Positions 1 through 9,832 are shown, counted from the stretch's first letter. The stretch: 52,945 nucleotides of DNA from JAKVCB01 sp963578605 (GCA_963578605.1 CAUZEA010000032.1:1-52945); one strand, 5' to 3'. Notes: generated from the letters alone by a model not told the origin. Made by a program: numbers and translations.

Positions 1-712
1 AGATGGCCAAGGAGCTGAAGGCCCTCCAGAAGGAGAACACACGGCTGAAGAAGCTGGTGGCAGATCAGACCTTGGACAACGCCATCTTGAAGGAAGCCGC
101 GAAGGGAAACTGGCAAGCCCTCAACGGCGTCGGCAAACAATTGCTGAGATCCGTCGTCGTTTGGGGCCAAAGAAAGTATCGGAGCGTCGACCCTATCGTC
201 TGGTGGGCCAATCTCGCAGCACGCAGTGAGAACAGTTGCGTGCGTCATCGGGCAAAGCGGAAGGACCACGTCTGGTCGTACGACTTCCTGTCGGCCCGAA
301 CCACAGATGGTCGATAACTGAGACTCTTGCCCGTGATCGACGGGATCACTCGCGAATGCCTGGCAATCGAAGTAGCCCGTTCGTTCACCGCGCAGAACGT
401 GATAGATGTACTGCAATCCCTGTTTGCATTTTGCGGCACACGCCAGCACATCCGCAGTGACGACAGGCCAGAGTTCACAGCGAACCGGGTCCGTGATTGG
501 TTCCAGCGTGTCGAAGTACAAACGCTGTTCATTGAGCCAGGCAAACGGCTACATCGAGAGCTTCAACGGCAAGCTTCGCGAGGAGCTATTGGCCCGGGAG
601 TGGTTTGATACGTTGCTCGAGGATCCGCCAGCTCTCGCCTGGACTGGTACAAACAACGGGGCAAGGTCATAGACCAGAAGGTTCTCTGCGCTAGAGAGTT
701 GTTATCCTAAAT
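1..712 (+). mobile_element. Decayed IS3-family transposase (orfA C-terminus plus orfB pieces)
   Basis: The first 35 codons carry the leucine-rich end of an IS3-type OrfA (ENTRLKKLVADQTLDNAILK). OrfB material follows, including VWSYDF and then VIDGITRECLAIEVARSF, FIEPG and NGYIESFNGKLREELL, which belong to the rve (DDE) integrase core. The element is dead. Much of the OrfB N-terminus is missing after the OrfA tail. A TAA stop at 315-317 interrupts the reading frame just before the core domain, where family members carry a sense codon. A frameshift near 535-545 separates FIEPG from NGYIESF. The C-terminus after WFDTLLE does not match the family. The window edge cuts the 5' side, so terminal inverted repeats cannot be judged. 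It lies convergent to the next gene. The family call is secure; the exact IS group is not. Confidence 0.85.
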
Positions 713-1999
713 CGTAATAAATATCTTCTGGCGGTACAGCCATACGGAGATAAGCAAGTACACAGCAGCGATGATTACCGATCCCGAAATACCACTGTTC
801 GGGCTATCAATCAGGCCGTAGAGGGAAAACAAACCATCGCCGAAATAAATTTCCAAACTCTGTTTGATGTAAGTGCCGAAGTGCACCTTTTCCAGGCAGT
901 ACATCAAAAGTGAGTTCATGCCCATGCAGGCAAAAGGGTAAACCCACCACTTGAATCTCATGACGTCGATGATCCAGAAAAGGGACGCAAAGAGGAGGAT
1001 TGATACTCCTCCAACATACAAAGTGAAACTCGGGGTCCACAATCTTTTGATGATGGGGCATATGCCGGTCACATCAAGAATCATGCCCAGCAACATCAAG
1101 ACGCAGCCGGAAATTACTAATATCTTCAGTTTGTCTTTCTGGGATCTATCCGATTTTATCAGCAGGCCACTCCAGAGCCCAAAGAGCATCGTAACGATAG
1201 CAGTCACAAACTGAATATAGGAGACCGGCCCAAGTTTGACATGGATTTTGATCCCGTTTTTGAATTTACCACCCGGGACCCAGTCAACCAGGAAATTATT
1301 AATCGGAGTGCTGAGATTTGCTCCTGCGTGCCAGGGATCGCGAACACCGTTCAAGTGTTCTTCAGCCCAGGCCCTTTTTTCTACGCTCAGACCAGGGGAA
1401 TCAAAATCAATGCCGGCCCCGGGGTAAAGTTCAAAGGCTATCCACGTTACAACCAGAATAGCGCAGGCAATTTTGACCTGAGTTTTGAAAGGGTAAAGGC
1501 TAATGAGGAAAAGGAATGTGTACCCACATCCCATTACGATCAGCACATTCGACAGACTGACATATAGATACCCCTTCGATAAATCATCCAGGACAAAACC
1601 GAGAATGATCAGGATGACCGAGCGCTTAATGGCATGTCTTAAAAGGTCTCGAAAGGATTGTCCCTCCTGTTTTCTTCTGGAGGAGGAATAAGCCATGCCC
1701 ATGCCAACCATGAACAGGAAGCATGGCATGATGATGTCCCACACGCTGCATCCGTTCCATTGGGTGTGATTGAATTGATAATTGACCCACTGCCAGAATC
1801 CGGAATCGGGGTTGGTCTCCAGATGGCGTCTTGGTGCGCCTCGCAAACCAAAGCCGCCGCAAACCAAACACAGCATAATCAGCCCGCGAAAGGCGTCCAA
1901 AGATAACAGGCGCTCTTTAACGTTGGGCTTTTTGACCTCTGCGGGCGGGGAGGGGCCTGGATTTTCCGGAGCGGCCTGGGGGGCACTTTCTGCAGACAT
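707..1999 (-). CDS. Multi-pass membrane protein, DUF5009 / heparan-alpha-glucosaminide acetyltransferase-like
   Basis: The protein of about 430 residues starts with a proline-rich cytoplasmic segment, then LSLDAFRGLIM, a first membrane segment, and the conserved WNGCSVWDIIMPCFLFMVG stretch. About ten hydrophobic segments follow. The RLLSLDAFRG opening and the F(M/L)VG segment are typical of the COG4299/DUF5009 family related to the lysosomal HGSNAT acetyltransferase, which transfers acetyl groups to sugar amines across a membrane. The bacterial role is not settled; sugar acetylation or cell-envelope modification is plausible. I chose the ATG at 1999 because the open frame beyond it begins with TTG and adds 25 residues without family character. 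No clear Shine-Dalgarno site was seen. It stands alone, between an IS remnant and a pseudogene. Confidence 0.75.
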   Translation of the reverse strand: MSAESAPQAAPENPGPSPPAEVKKPNVKERLLSLDAFRGLIMLCLVCGGFGLRGAPRRHLETNPDSGFWQWVNYQFNHTQWNGCSVWDIIMPCFLFMVGMGMAYSSSRRKQEGQSFRDLLRHAIKRSVILIILGFVLDDLSKGYLYVSLSNVLIVMGCGYTFLFLISLYPFKTQVKIACAILVVTWIAFELYPGAGIDFDSPGLSVEKRAWAEEHLNGVRDPWHAGANLSTPINNFLVDWVPGGKFKNGIKIHVKLGPVSYIQFVTAIVTMLFGLWSGLLIKSDRSQKDKLKILVISGCVLMLLGMILDVTGICPIIKRLWTPSFTLYVGGVSILLFASLFWIIDVMRFKWWVYPFACMGMNSLLMYCLEKVHFGTYIKQSLEIYFGDGLFSLYGLIDSPNSGISGSVIIAAVYLLISVWLYRQKIFITI

Positions 2000-2247
2000 T
2001 GTATTGAGGTAGAAAATGGACTCAGCGATTACTTGCGCTCTTTCAAGTTCGCAGCGCAGAAATGGTCGCCTCAAATGAAAACTTCGATCATTCCGACTGA
2101 AAGGAATTTTAATCCGGGTTCAGGGCCTCAACGGGCCCGCGCAGGCCTAATTGTGGCAGGATAGCGCTGCGTGTCAAACATCGAGTTGGAGGTTTTCGGG
2201 TACTTCTGAACGTTCGGCCAGGCGCCGTGAAAGGCGAAAAGAGCTAA

Positions 2248-2790
2248 CCATTCACGAGTCCCAAAATCCGCTGGCTTTACGTTGCCGCGAAAGTGGATGC
2301 CCAGGGAGGTCAAGTGCGTCTCTCGGTTGAGCCTGAAAGTGGGACAAGTGACATGATTGTCTTGGAGGCCGGGGAGAAGGGCACGAACGAGGCAATGTGG
2401 TTTCTGTCGGCAGGCAAGCATAAGCTCGTTGTTCACAGCGAAGGCACTGGCCAGATTCAAAGCCTCGTGATTCGTTCAATACCGAAACTACTTCTCCATG
2501 AGTTGATCTTTGGGCCGCCGCTCGGCGAGTTGGCGGTGTCAACTGAAACTTTCCGCGTAAAGTACGTCATGAGTAACGTCAACACGTTTGTTATAGCGGC
2601 ATCTACGCAAACGCCATCCGGAAATTGAAGGCAACGCGCGAATTCAGGGATCGAGTGTTTTACGCGTATGCAAACGAGCTCTATGACGGCGCGGAGGGGC
2701 GAAAAACTGGTCCAGGCCGTGACCGACGCATCCAGGGCAATTGGCGAAGAAATCCCGACCAAACTCTTGGATTGTTCGACTGCAAATAAT
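2248..2790 (+). pseudogene. Multiply frameshifted remnant of an unrecognised planctomycete protein
   Basis: Three consecutive stretches in different frames read like one former protein. Positions 2248-2600 give IRWLYVAAKVDAQGG, RLSVEPESG, EKGTNEAMWFLSAGKHKLVV and VIRSIPKLL. After a shift near 2595-2605 the text continues as YANAIRKLKATREFRDRVF and YANELYDGAEG. After a further shift near 2695 it continues as KLVQAVTDASRAIGEEIPT. The frame is closed by TAA at 2245 and has no convincing start, so the 5' end is lost too. The style (beta-rich, LamG- or carbohydrate-binding-like phrases) suggests part of a large secreted protein, but I do not recognise the family. An alternative is a set of unrelated chance frames; the protein-like composition of all three pieces argues against that. 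Confidence 0.55.
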
Positions 2791-2795
2791 CTCGG

Positions 2796-2824
2796 AAAAA
2801 TAACCGGTACGTTCCTACCCGGTT
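2796..2824 (-). terminator. Intrinsic terminator of the peptide ABC operon
   Basis: On the minus strand the arms AACCGG and CCGGTT (2819-2824 and 2802-2807) form a 6 bp stem that spans the TAG stop codon of the ATPase gene. A run ATTTTT follows directly (plus-strand A run at 2796-2800). Position and shape fit a Rho-independent terminator for the four-gene operon, though the stem is short and the loop is 11 nt. Confidence 0.5.
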
Positions 2825-4671
2825 CGCTGCTTTAGGGCATCGAGGCGCTGCTGCTTGAGCTGGCGGATATGATCGATGTCGTCATTGGGCGTTGCCTCAA
2901 TCAGCTTCTGGGTATAGACCTGCTGCGGATTTGCATAGATCGACTCCGAAGGCCCAAATTCCACGATTCTCCCCTCATTCATGACGGCCATCATGTCGGA
3001 CATGAACTTCACTACGGATAGATCGTGGCTGATAAAAATGTAGGTCAGCTGGCGCCGTTCCTGTAGATCTTTGAGCAGATTAAGCACCTGGGCTTGGACA
3101 GAAACATCGAGGGCCGATACGGATTCGTCGCAGACAAGAAATTCCGGTTCCACCGTAAGCGCTCGGGCAATACAGATCCGCTGCCGTTGGCCACCCGAAA
3201 ACTCGTGCGGATAACGTCGCAAATGTGCAGCTTCCAGATCGACTTCTTCCAAGAGAGCGACTGCCCGGTCCACACGGTCTGCGCGCGATGTGCCGACTGC
3301 GTGCAGTCGCATCGGTTCAATCAGTGCCGTCTCGACGGTCATGCGGGGATTCAGAGAACCGTAAGGGTCCTGAAAAATAATCTGCAACCGACGGCGCATG
3401 ATTCGCAGTGCTCGACTGCTCAAGCGGGCCAGGTCCGTACCCTGATAGTGGACTTTTCCACTGGTGGGTTCGATCAGGCGGAGAAGAGCACGACCGGTGG
3501 TTGTTTTACCGCATCCCGATTCACCGACGAGTCCCAGGGTTTGCCCCTGATAAACGGTGAAACTTATGCCGTCCACCGCCTTGATTGTGCCGACCACGCG
3601 CTGCAAGAGTCCCCGGCGCACCGGAAAATAGACCTTTAAATCGTGGACATCCAGCAGTGGCACGGCTTCGTCCGATAGGACCACTATGTCCGAGATCGTG
3701 TCGGGGCCGGGTCTCGAACTGGTAGTCACACTCGGCAGACTCCCTGGGTGCAGCAGGCGGCCACGCCCCTGGGTCTTGAGCTGCTCCACCTTTGCATCAT
3801 CGATTTTCTTCTCGACCAGGCGTGATGCCCCATCCCCCTCATCGACCTCCATGAAATCGCCCACCGTAGGCAGACGTCGATAGGTAGTATCCAGCCTGGG
3901 GCGACACGCCAACAGGCCTTTGGTGTAGGGATGCTGCGGGGCAGAGAAGATTTGCACGACATCACCGTACTCTACTAGTTTTCCCCCGAACATGACGGCA
4001 ACGTCGTCGGCAATCTCGGCGATCACCCCGAGGTCATGCGTGATGAAGATCACCGACATGCCACGTTTGTCGCGCAACTGGCGGATCATATCCAGAATCT
4101 GTTTTTGGGTGGTTACATCCAGCGCCGTTGTAGGTTCGTCGGCAATCAACACTTTGGGATTGCAGGAAAGGGCCATCGCAATCATCACTCGCTGCCGCTG
4201 CCCTCCAGACATCTGGTGTGGGTAGTCGTCGACCCGTTGCTGCGGATTGGGGATACCAACCTCGTCATAAAGTGCAATCGTCTGCTCGCGGGCTTCTGCG
4301 GGGGAAACATCTTGATGGAGCAAAATGGCTTCGACCACCTGGCTTCCCGTTGTGAAAACGGGGTTGAGAGAGGTCATGGGTTCCTGAAAAATCATGCTGA
4401 TATTTCCACCCCGTATCTTCCGCATCTCCCGTTCCGATAATCCCACCAGGTCTTTGCCCAAAAAAGCAATCCGACCCGTTTCGATCTTCGCACTGCCTGC
4501 GAGCAACCGCATGATTGAAAGAGACGTCACCGATTTACCCGATCCCGACTCACCCACAATCCCCAGGGTATGTCCCTCTTCCAACTGGAGTGAGACATCA
4601 TCCACTGCTTTGACCACACCTTCCTCGGTGTGGAAATAGGTCCGCAAATCTTGAATATCAAGCAGGTTCAT
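2815..4671 (-). CDS. Peptide ABC transporter ATPase with two fused nucleotide-binding domains (YejF/GsiA-like)
   Basis: This 618-residue cytoplasmic ATPase energises import of oligopeptides through the two permeases encoded upstream in the operon. Domain 1 has Walker A GESGSGKS (residues 40-47), signature MSGGQRQR (about 154) and Walker B LIADEP (175-180). Domain 2 has Walker A GESGCGKT (383-390), signature FSGGQRQR (about 492) and Walker B LVCDES (about 512). Each half ends with the oligopeptide-transporter C-terminal extension (the P-H-P-Y-T region near residue 247 in domain 1). Most oppD/oppF-type systems encode the halves as two genes; a fused version is known from YejF and GsiA. In the second Walker B the usual proline after the catalytic Glu is Ser, which is probably neutral. 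It is the last gene of the operon, with a terminator at its stop codon. Confidence 0.93.
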   Translation of the reverse strand: MNLLDIQDLRTYFHTEEGVVKAVDDVSLQLEEGHTLGIVGESGSGKSVTSLSIMRLLAGSAKIETGRIAFLGKDLVGLSEREMRKIRGGNISMIFQEPMTSLNPVFTTGSQVVEAILLHQDVSPAEAREQTIALYDEVGIPNPQQRVDDYPHQMSGGQRQRVMIAMALSCNPKVLIADEPTTALDVTTQKQILDMIRQLRDKRGMSVIFITHDLGVIAEIADDVAVMFGGKLVEYGDVVQIFSAPQHPYTKGLLACRPRLDTTYRRLPTVGDFMEVDEGDGASRLVEKKIDDAKVEQLKTQGRGRLLHPGSLPSVTTSSRPGPDTISDIVVLSDEAVPLLDVHDLKVYFPVRRGLLQRVVGTIKAVDGISFTVYQGQTLGLVGESGCGKTTTGRALLRLIEPTSGKVHYQGTDLARLSSRALRIMRRRLQIIFQDPYGSLNPRMTVETALIEPMRLHAVGTSRADRVDRAVALLEEVDLEAAHLRRYPHEFSGGQRQRICIARALTVEPEFLVCDESVSALDVSVQAQVLNLLKDLQERRQLTYIFISHDLSVVKFMSDMMAVMNEGRIVEFGPSESIYANPQQVYTQKLIEATPNDDIDHIRQLKQQRLDALKQRTG

Positions 4672-4772
4672 AGTCGGTACGAGGTCTCGCGGTGGTGGCG
4701 TTTGCTACCACCATCAGCGTTTGGAGGAATTGTGAAAATAAATCAAAGGCTCGCAACGGGTTTGATCTGGGG

Positions 4773-5894
4773 TTAATGTTTTGATGCTTTCAAGGTGGGA
4801 TCGGTGGCCTGTTGGATCCCTTCTCCAATCAGGTTGTAGGCCAGCACGGTGAGGAAAATAGCAGCTCCCGGGAAAACGATCAGCCACCACATTTGCAAAT
4901 TTGCTTTACCTTCATTGAGGAGTCTTCCCCAACTCGTTTTATCTGGAGCACCGATGCCCAAAAAACCAAGTGTTGTTTCCAGCAGGATTGCGGCTGCAAT
5001 CCCGAACGTGATCGGCACAATGACAGGCGCCAGCGCATTGGGAAGGATATGACGGAACATCAGTCGTGACCAGCGAAAACCAAGGGCGCGTGCCGCGGCC
5101 ACGTACTCCAACTGCCGCAATTTGAGAAATTCGGCGCGGGTCAGCCGGGCAATTCCCGTCCAGCCAAAGGCACCGATCACCACCATCAGGTGCCAGATCG
5201 TCGGTTTTTCGATAATCGAAATGAGTGCTAGAATCAACACGAGGGTAGGGATGCACATCATGACTTCAATAATCCGCGACAGAATCCAGTCGATCCAACC
5301 GCCAAAAAATCCGGCGATTGCCCCGATTGCGATGCCAATCACGGCAGCGATTCCCGTTGAGACAAAACCAATCAATAGCGCAATCCGAGTTCCGTGTACC
5401 ATTTTGGCAAACACATCCTCACCCAGATCGTTGGTACCAAAAAGATTGTGCCGACTCGGCTGTCCTGCCATGCCAATCGGATTGCCTGTGGACCCGTCTA
5501 TCTCACCGGCGCGCACACGGCGCAAGGGATCCTGATAGATAAGTGGCCAGACCGCCCAACTCTGAGGATCTTTTTCTTTGAGCTTTTGCGGATAGTTATA
5601 AATCACGCCGTCGGTGATAAAAACCGGATTTTCCCAACTCTCCCGGAAGTACCCCATCGCCGGGAAGTAGAGCCCACCCTTGTAATGGCAAATGATTGGC
5701 TTGGTGCCTACGATCGCGGGCGAAAAAATTCCCAAAACAGCCAACAGGCCCACGAACACCAGAGCTGTCATCGCCAATTTCTGTCTGCAGAAACGGCCCC
5801 AGGCCTCCGCCCAGAAACCGGGAGAGTGGCTGACTGGGACGCGCGACGCGGCTTCATGATGGGGAGGTGATTCAGGCATAAGCCTTCCCGGCAA
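4773..5894 (-). CDS. Peptide ABC transporter permease, DppC/YejE type
   Basis: An inner-membrane subunit of the peptide importer, 373 residues, with six predicted membrane segments. The N-terminal part holds the OppC-type first helix (QKLAMTALVFVGLLAVLG) and a long periplasmic stretch (about residues 60-165). The BPD_transp_1 core follows, with the EAA-loop signature EYVAAARALGFRWSRLMFRH that contacts the ATPase. Length is slightly above the roughly 300 residues of DppC and close to YejE, fitting the fused ATPase next door. The gap to the ATPase gene is about 100 bp and to the DppB-type permease about 65 bp, all on the same strand. The start could instead be the Met five codons downstream (5879). 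Confidence 0.92.
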   Translation of the reverse strand: MPGRLMPESPPHHEAASRVPVSHSPGFWAEAWGRFCRQKLAMTALVFVGLLAVLGIFSPAIVGTKPIICHYKGGLYFPAMGYFRESWENPVFITDGVIYNYPQKLKEKDPQSWAVWPLIYQDPLRRVRAGEIDGSTGNPIGMAGQPSRHNLFGTNDLGEDVFAKMVHGTRIALLIGFVSTGIAAVIGIAIGAIAGFFGGWIDWILSRIIEVMMCIPTLVLILALISIIEKPTIWHLMVVIGAFGWTGIARLTRAEFLKLRQLEYVAAARALGFRWSRLMFRHILPNALAPVIVPITFGIAAAILLETTLGFLGIGAPDKTSWGRLLNEGKANLQMWWLIVFPGAAIFLTVLAYNLIGEGIQQATDPTLKASKH

Positions 5895-5959
5895 GGTCTT
5901 GGAGTTTCATCAAGCGGTAATGTTTTCAGCTGCTCGCGACGTGAATTTACAGCACACTT

Positions 5960-6949
5960 TTATTGGTAGGAAATCCTTGGATCAACAACTGCGTAGAGGA
6001 GATCTGCCAGCAACTGGCCCAGTAATGTCAAGGCGGAGAACATCAGTGTCAGCCCCATGATCACCGGGTAGTCCCGCTGGGAGAGCGCCTGCAGGTACAA
6101 TGTGCCCATACCAGGCCAATTGAAAATATATTCCAGCACCACCGAGCCACCGATTAGCGCAGGTAGTGTGAGACCAATCATCGTGACGTAGGGTATCAAC
6201 GTGTTGCGAAAGGCGTGGTGCAGTAACACGCGCAAAGGCCCCACACCTTTTGCCTTGGCCGTGCGGATGTAATCCTGCCGAACAACTTCTTCCATGTTCG
6301 ATTTGATAAAACGGCTGTAATAAGCCAGGGACCCATAAGTAAAACAAACCACTGGAAGAATCATATGTTTTGCCACATCAAGGACCTGCCCTAGCGTGCT
6401 CAACTGGCTGTAGTTACGGCTGAACATCCCCGGCTCGAGTTGAAATGGTGTTCCGGCAAGATCTTTGTAGAAAAAGACCAACAGTAGCAGTCCCGCCACA
6501 AACGTTGGTACGGCATAGAGCATGTAGAGAAAAGTACTTACCACCCGCTCGTCCAACCGACCGCTTCGTGCCGTACTGTAGAGTCCCAGCGGAAGCGACA
6601 GCAAGTAAGACAGGATCAGCGAGGTACCCGAGAGCAACAAGGTTCGGGGGACGCGTTCTCCAATCACCCGCGACACCGGTTTTTTTTCCTTGATCGACCG
6701 TCCTAGATCACCGTGAAAGAGCTTTCCAGCCCAGAGCCAATAGCCAACGTACCAGGGCCGGTCGAGATGGTACTGCCGTTCCAAACGTTTCATTTCTGAC
6801 GAACTGATCTGTTGATCAAGGCTCATCTCCGCCAAATCGAGCGTGAGTGGTGTGCCTGGCATGTGACGAATCAAGGCGTAAACCGCAAAGGTAATCACCA
6901 GCAGGGTGCCAAATCCAAACACGACGCGGCGGATGAGATAATTCAACAT
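5960..6949 (-). CDS. Peptide ABC transporter permease, DppB/YejB type
   Basis: A 329-residue inner-membrane subunit pairing with the DppC-type permease. It begins with the standard LNYLIRRVVFGFGTLLVITF helix and the HMPGTPL loop of OppB/DppB proteins. The EAA loop reads DYIRTAKAKGVGPLRVLLHH, and the end has the family-typical DLLYAVVDPRISYQ. Six membrane segments and a normal family length indicate an intact gene. It is the second gene of the operon, about 80 bp after the binding-protein gene. No strong ribosome-binding site was seen, as for most genes in this window. Confidence 0.93.
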   Translation of the reverse strand: MLNYLIRRVVFGFGTLLVITFAVYALIRHMPGTPLTLDLAEMSLDQQISSSEMKRLERQYHLDRPWYVGYWLWAGKLFHGDLGRSIKEKKPVSRVIGERVPRTLLLSGTSLILSYLLSLPLGLYSTARSGRLDERVVSTFLYMLYAVPTFVAGLLLLVFFYKDLAGTPFQLEPGMFSRNYSQLSTLGQVLDVAKHMILPVVCFTYGSLAYYSRFIKSNMEEVVRQDYIRTAKAKGVGPLRVLLHHAFRNTLIPYVTMIGLTLPALIGGSVVLEYIFNWPGMGTLYLQALSQRDYPVIMGLTLMFSALTLLGQLLADLLYAVVDPRISYQ

Positions 6950-7028
6950 GCCGAAGTCTTAGTACCCCGAAAGTATGGCGTCAACGCCGGTCCGACAGAG
7001 AGAACAACCCATTGCTCGATATGGCAGT

Positions 7029-9074
7029 TTATTGCTCGGCTGGCATCCAGAAACTACCAAAGCCGGGCCCGTAGCCGGTGACACCCCGCGGGCTGAAATT
7101 ATAACCTCGCAACCGCTTGTTGAACCCGTGATAGGCATTGCGATAAAAAAGCCACGTGTAAGGCTGGTCCCGCCAGAGAATCGCGTGAATCGCGGCGTAA
7201 CAATCTTCTCGAGTAGGCTGTGATTCAGCCAGTTCCTCGTCGAGGCCCAGATACTCGCGTACCTCGGGATCCTTCCAGGCCTTGAGTTCTTTCCACAACT
7301 TGCGATCCTTTTCGAGCTTGCGTCCCTCTTCAAAAAACTCGTCGACTACTGGACTGCTGTAACTCACATAATTTCGCTGCTGTCCGCTACCCCAGATATT
7401 GTCGGATGTATCGGGATCGGCTCCTGTTCCCCAACCGCCATAGGCGGCCACGAACTGCTTGTTGAACATCTTGTCCTGCAGTGTCGCCGACTCGAGTGGC
7501 TTGACATTGCAGGCGACTCCAACAAGTCGCAGATTTTGGGCAAGCAACTCACAGAGATCAATCCGTTCCCTGGCATTACGTACGATGATGGTAAATTCAA
7601 ATTTTCGTCGCCTACCATCAATTTCCTTGTCGCGGTAGCCATCGCCATCGGAATCAATCCACCCTGCTTCTTCAAGCAGCTTTCCCGCCTTTTCCAGGTC
7701 TTGTTTTGTGGGCTCAATCTTGACGCCAATGGCATTGTTATTGCCCGGGTACCAGCGCGAAGTTGGGTGAAAGGTTCCCGTGCAGGCCTGGTCGAGCCCC
7801 TTGCGGTGAATGCCAAGCATCTCGGCATGGTCAAAAGCATACGTCATCGCCTGCCGGACGCGCGGGTCCTTAAAATACGGAGTATTGCCATTCCACTGGA
7901 ATGAAAAACTGGTCCATTCCAATCCACGCGCCTTGGTACAACGCCGATAAAAATCATCGCCGTTCGTTTGATCACTCCATTGCTGGGGCTCCAGGTTCAT
8001 CTCATCGATATCACCCGCTTCGAGGCTCAGCAGGCGTACGCTGGCCTCGGGAATAATACGCAACCGCACCGTTTCGAAAAATGGTTTGTCACGTACCTGT
8101 TTACCCTTAAACATGTAGGCGGATTCTCTTCGCCTGAGCACAACTTCGACCTGATCGCGATTGACGACTTCAAAACTACCGCCGGTGACTGGTGTTTCCT
8201 CGAGTTGCACATGGTAGTCGCTATCGTTGAGCGTGGGATCTTCTGAAATAGATTGTTCATAGACATGTTTCGGAATAATCGAGAAATTAACGTTCCAGAC
8301 ATTGGTTACCAGGGGATTGTTGTGAAAATAAACCACGGTCTGGTCATCGTAGGCTTTAACGTACTTAATCTCATCCGTGCCGGTTCGCTGTGCACGAATA
8401 GGAACCTGCGACGACATGATCACCTTGAAACTGAATTCGATATCATGTGCAGTGATCGGCGTCCCATCGCTCCACAGGAGATCGTCGCGCATGATGACCT
8501 TGTCGTAGTAACCACCCTTGCTGGTTTGCCACGACACAACTGAATCCACAGAGGCAAATGGCATAAACTTCCAGTCAAACCCGAACAGTCCGAAACTGGT
8601 CAATCCACTCACCTCAAACTCGGTCATGGTACTGGCCAGCAGCGGATTTTGATTATTGAGCGCCTGGGGCGTGGCACGGGTTATTTGCGCATTGAAGTCG
8701 ACCTCGCTATGGTCATTGGGAAGCCGCCCCAGGGCACTGAGAATCTTCGCATTGTCCTCTTCCGAGTCGTTGTGAAGTTTAAGGGCCTCATCGACCGTCG
8801 TTAAAATGGGCTCTTTCGCCTGGCGTTTGCGGAGCAATTCAAGGCTGTCGAGTACCGGCTGGTCTACCCAGCCACCGTTCTCCTTCACTTTCTTTTCCAA
8901 CTCTTCCAGGGTGGGTGGGTCAAAAGGCTTGACCAAATCTCCCAGTACAAAGGGACCCTCTGTGCTCTCTTCCCCCGCTCGGTCGGTTTCCTCCCTGGCA
9001 GAGCTACAGCCGAACAAGACCGACAACAGCAAGAATGCGAGCGAGATGCAACCGGTTGGCTTGAGATGAACCAT
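7029..9074 (-). CDS. Peptide ABC transporter substrate-binding lipoprotein (SBP_bac_5)
   Basis: The first gene of the peptide-import operon, about 681 residues from the ATG at 9074. That start gives a clean lipoprotein signal with lipobox LFGC (Cys about residue 23), so the mature protein is anchored on the outer face of the inner membrane. The open frame runs 27 codons further upstream, but those residues would precede the signal peptide. Family 5 binding-protein features include DDLLWSDGTPITAHDIEFSF, the extended strands of domain I and the C-terminal YTWLFYRNAYHGFNKRLRG. An extra acidic region of about 130 residues between the lipobox and the domain makes it longer than ordinary OppA/DppA proteins (about 530-600). 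The partners indicate peptides as substrate; the specific ligand cannot be read. Confidence 0.9.
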   Translation of the reverse strand: MVHLKPTGCISLAFLLLSVLFGCSSAREETDRAGEESTEGPFVLGDLVKPFDPPTLEELEKKVKENGGWVDQPVLDSLELLRKRQAKEPILTTVDEALKLHNDSEEDNAKILSALGRLPNDHSEVDFNAQITRATPQALNNQNPLLASTMTEFEVSGLTSFGLFGFDWKFMPFASVDSVVSWQTSKGGYYDKVIMRDDLLWSDGTPITAHDIEFSFKVIMSSQVPIRAQRTGTDEIKYVKAYDDQTVVYFHNNPLVTNVWNVNFSIIPKHVYEQSISEDPTLNDSDYHVQLEETPVTGGSFEVVNRDQVEVVLRRRESAYMFKGKQVRDKPFFETVRLRIIPEASVRLLSLEAGDIDEMNLEPQQWSDQTNGDDFYRRCTKARGLEWTSFSFQWNGNTPYFKDPRVRQAMTYAFDHAEMLGIHRKGLDQACTGTFHPTSRWYPGNNNAIGVKIEPTKQDLEKAGKLLEEAGWIDSDGDGYRDKEIDGRRRKFEFTIIVRNARERIDLCELLAQNLRLVGVACNVKPLESATLQDKMFNKQFVAAYGGWGTGADPDTSDNIWGSGQQRNYVSYSSPVVDEFFEEGRKLEKDRKLWKELKAWKDPEVREYLGLDEELAESQPTREDCYAAIHAILWRDQPYTWLFYRNAYHGFNKRLRGYNFSPRGVTGYGPGFGSFWMPAEQ

Positions 9075-9333
9075 TTCAGAAAATTTCTTTATGTGGAGAG
9101 TCTCGAACGGAAGCGGTGAGGGATCAGAACGTATCCTCCCTATCACCGCAAGCAAATCGTACAGAAAGCGATGCCCCTTAGCAAGAAAGGCTCCTGAATC
9201 GACTCGCAGCAGAAGTCTGCCCGGTTCTCTCGCATTCCAACGGGTTCACAAGTTGGGAATGGGTTCATTGAACCCGATTTTTTCACTCAACCTGGTACAA
9301 AGGCTGGGGGAAAGGTCAGTTCACCGGTCGCTC

Positions 9334-9465
9334 GAATACGGTCTACTGACGCGTTTCGATTCACACTGGTGGGCTCTGGGGCCACCGCTTATCATGACCG
9401 CCGAACAGATTGACGAGGTTGTATTGATTCTTGATCGCAGCATTGCTGGGGTGCTTGCGGCTTGA
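9334..9465 (+). pseudogene. 3' stub of a class III aminotransferase
   Basis: The frame ending at the TGA at 9463-9465 reads LEYGLLTRFDSHWWALGPPL and then TAEQIDEVVLILDRSI. This is the standard C-terminal tail of PLP-dependent class III aminotransferases (PPL.(I/M)T..(Q/E)ID). Only about 40-45 residues are recognisable; the PLP-binding lysine domain is absent, so this is a truncated remnant. The VOC gene starts 25 bp later, which may preserve an old operon order. The rest of 9075-9330 showed nothing convincing, apart from the divergent promoter space it must provide for the peptide operon. Confidence 0.6.
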
Positions 9466-9490
9466 CTGTCTGATCATTCGGGAGTCTCTC

Positions 9491-9832
9491 ATGCGGAAGT
9501 TCAACCACGTCGGCGTGACCACCGACGAAAAGCAACCGGACGAAATTTACATCCCGGAGACAAAGGTCTGGGTAACCAGACCGAACGATCATCCCTACCG
9601 CATTGAATACCTGCGGTATGAACCAGCTAGTCCGGTAACCGGTCCGTTACGCCAACTTCCGCACATGGCTTTCGTGGTGGATGATCTGGAGGCGAGCATC
9701 AAGGGAGAAGAGATATTGCTGGAACCGTTCGAAGCGGTCGAGGCACTGCACGTGGCGTTCATCCTTAAAGATGGTGCCGTATTCGAATTTATGCAGTTCG
9801 CCCAAGGGCACCAAGTGGAGGGATTCTTATAA
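9491..9832 (+). CDS. Small VOC (glyoxalase/bleomycin-resistance fold) protein
   Basis: A 113-residue protein starting at an ATG preceded by GGAG (9481-9484). It opens with FNHVGVTTDE and has HMAFVVDDL in the middle and VFEFMQF near the end, the two beta-alpha-beta modules of the vicinal oxygen chelate superfamily. Candidate metal ligands sit at the usual places: His6, Glu39, His58 and Glu99. VOC members include lyases, isomerases, dioxygenases and binding proteins, so the reaction cannot be named. The region after it (9833-10172, 340 bp) holds only an IS3 orfA stub. Confidence 0.7.
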   Translation: MRKFNHVGVTTDEKQPDEIYIPETKVWVTRPNDHPYRIEYLRYEPASPVTGPLRQLPHMAFVVDDLEASIKGEEILLEPFEAVEALHVAFILKDGAVFEFMQFAQGHQVEGFL

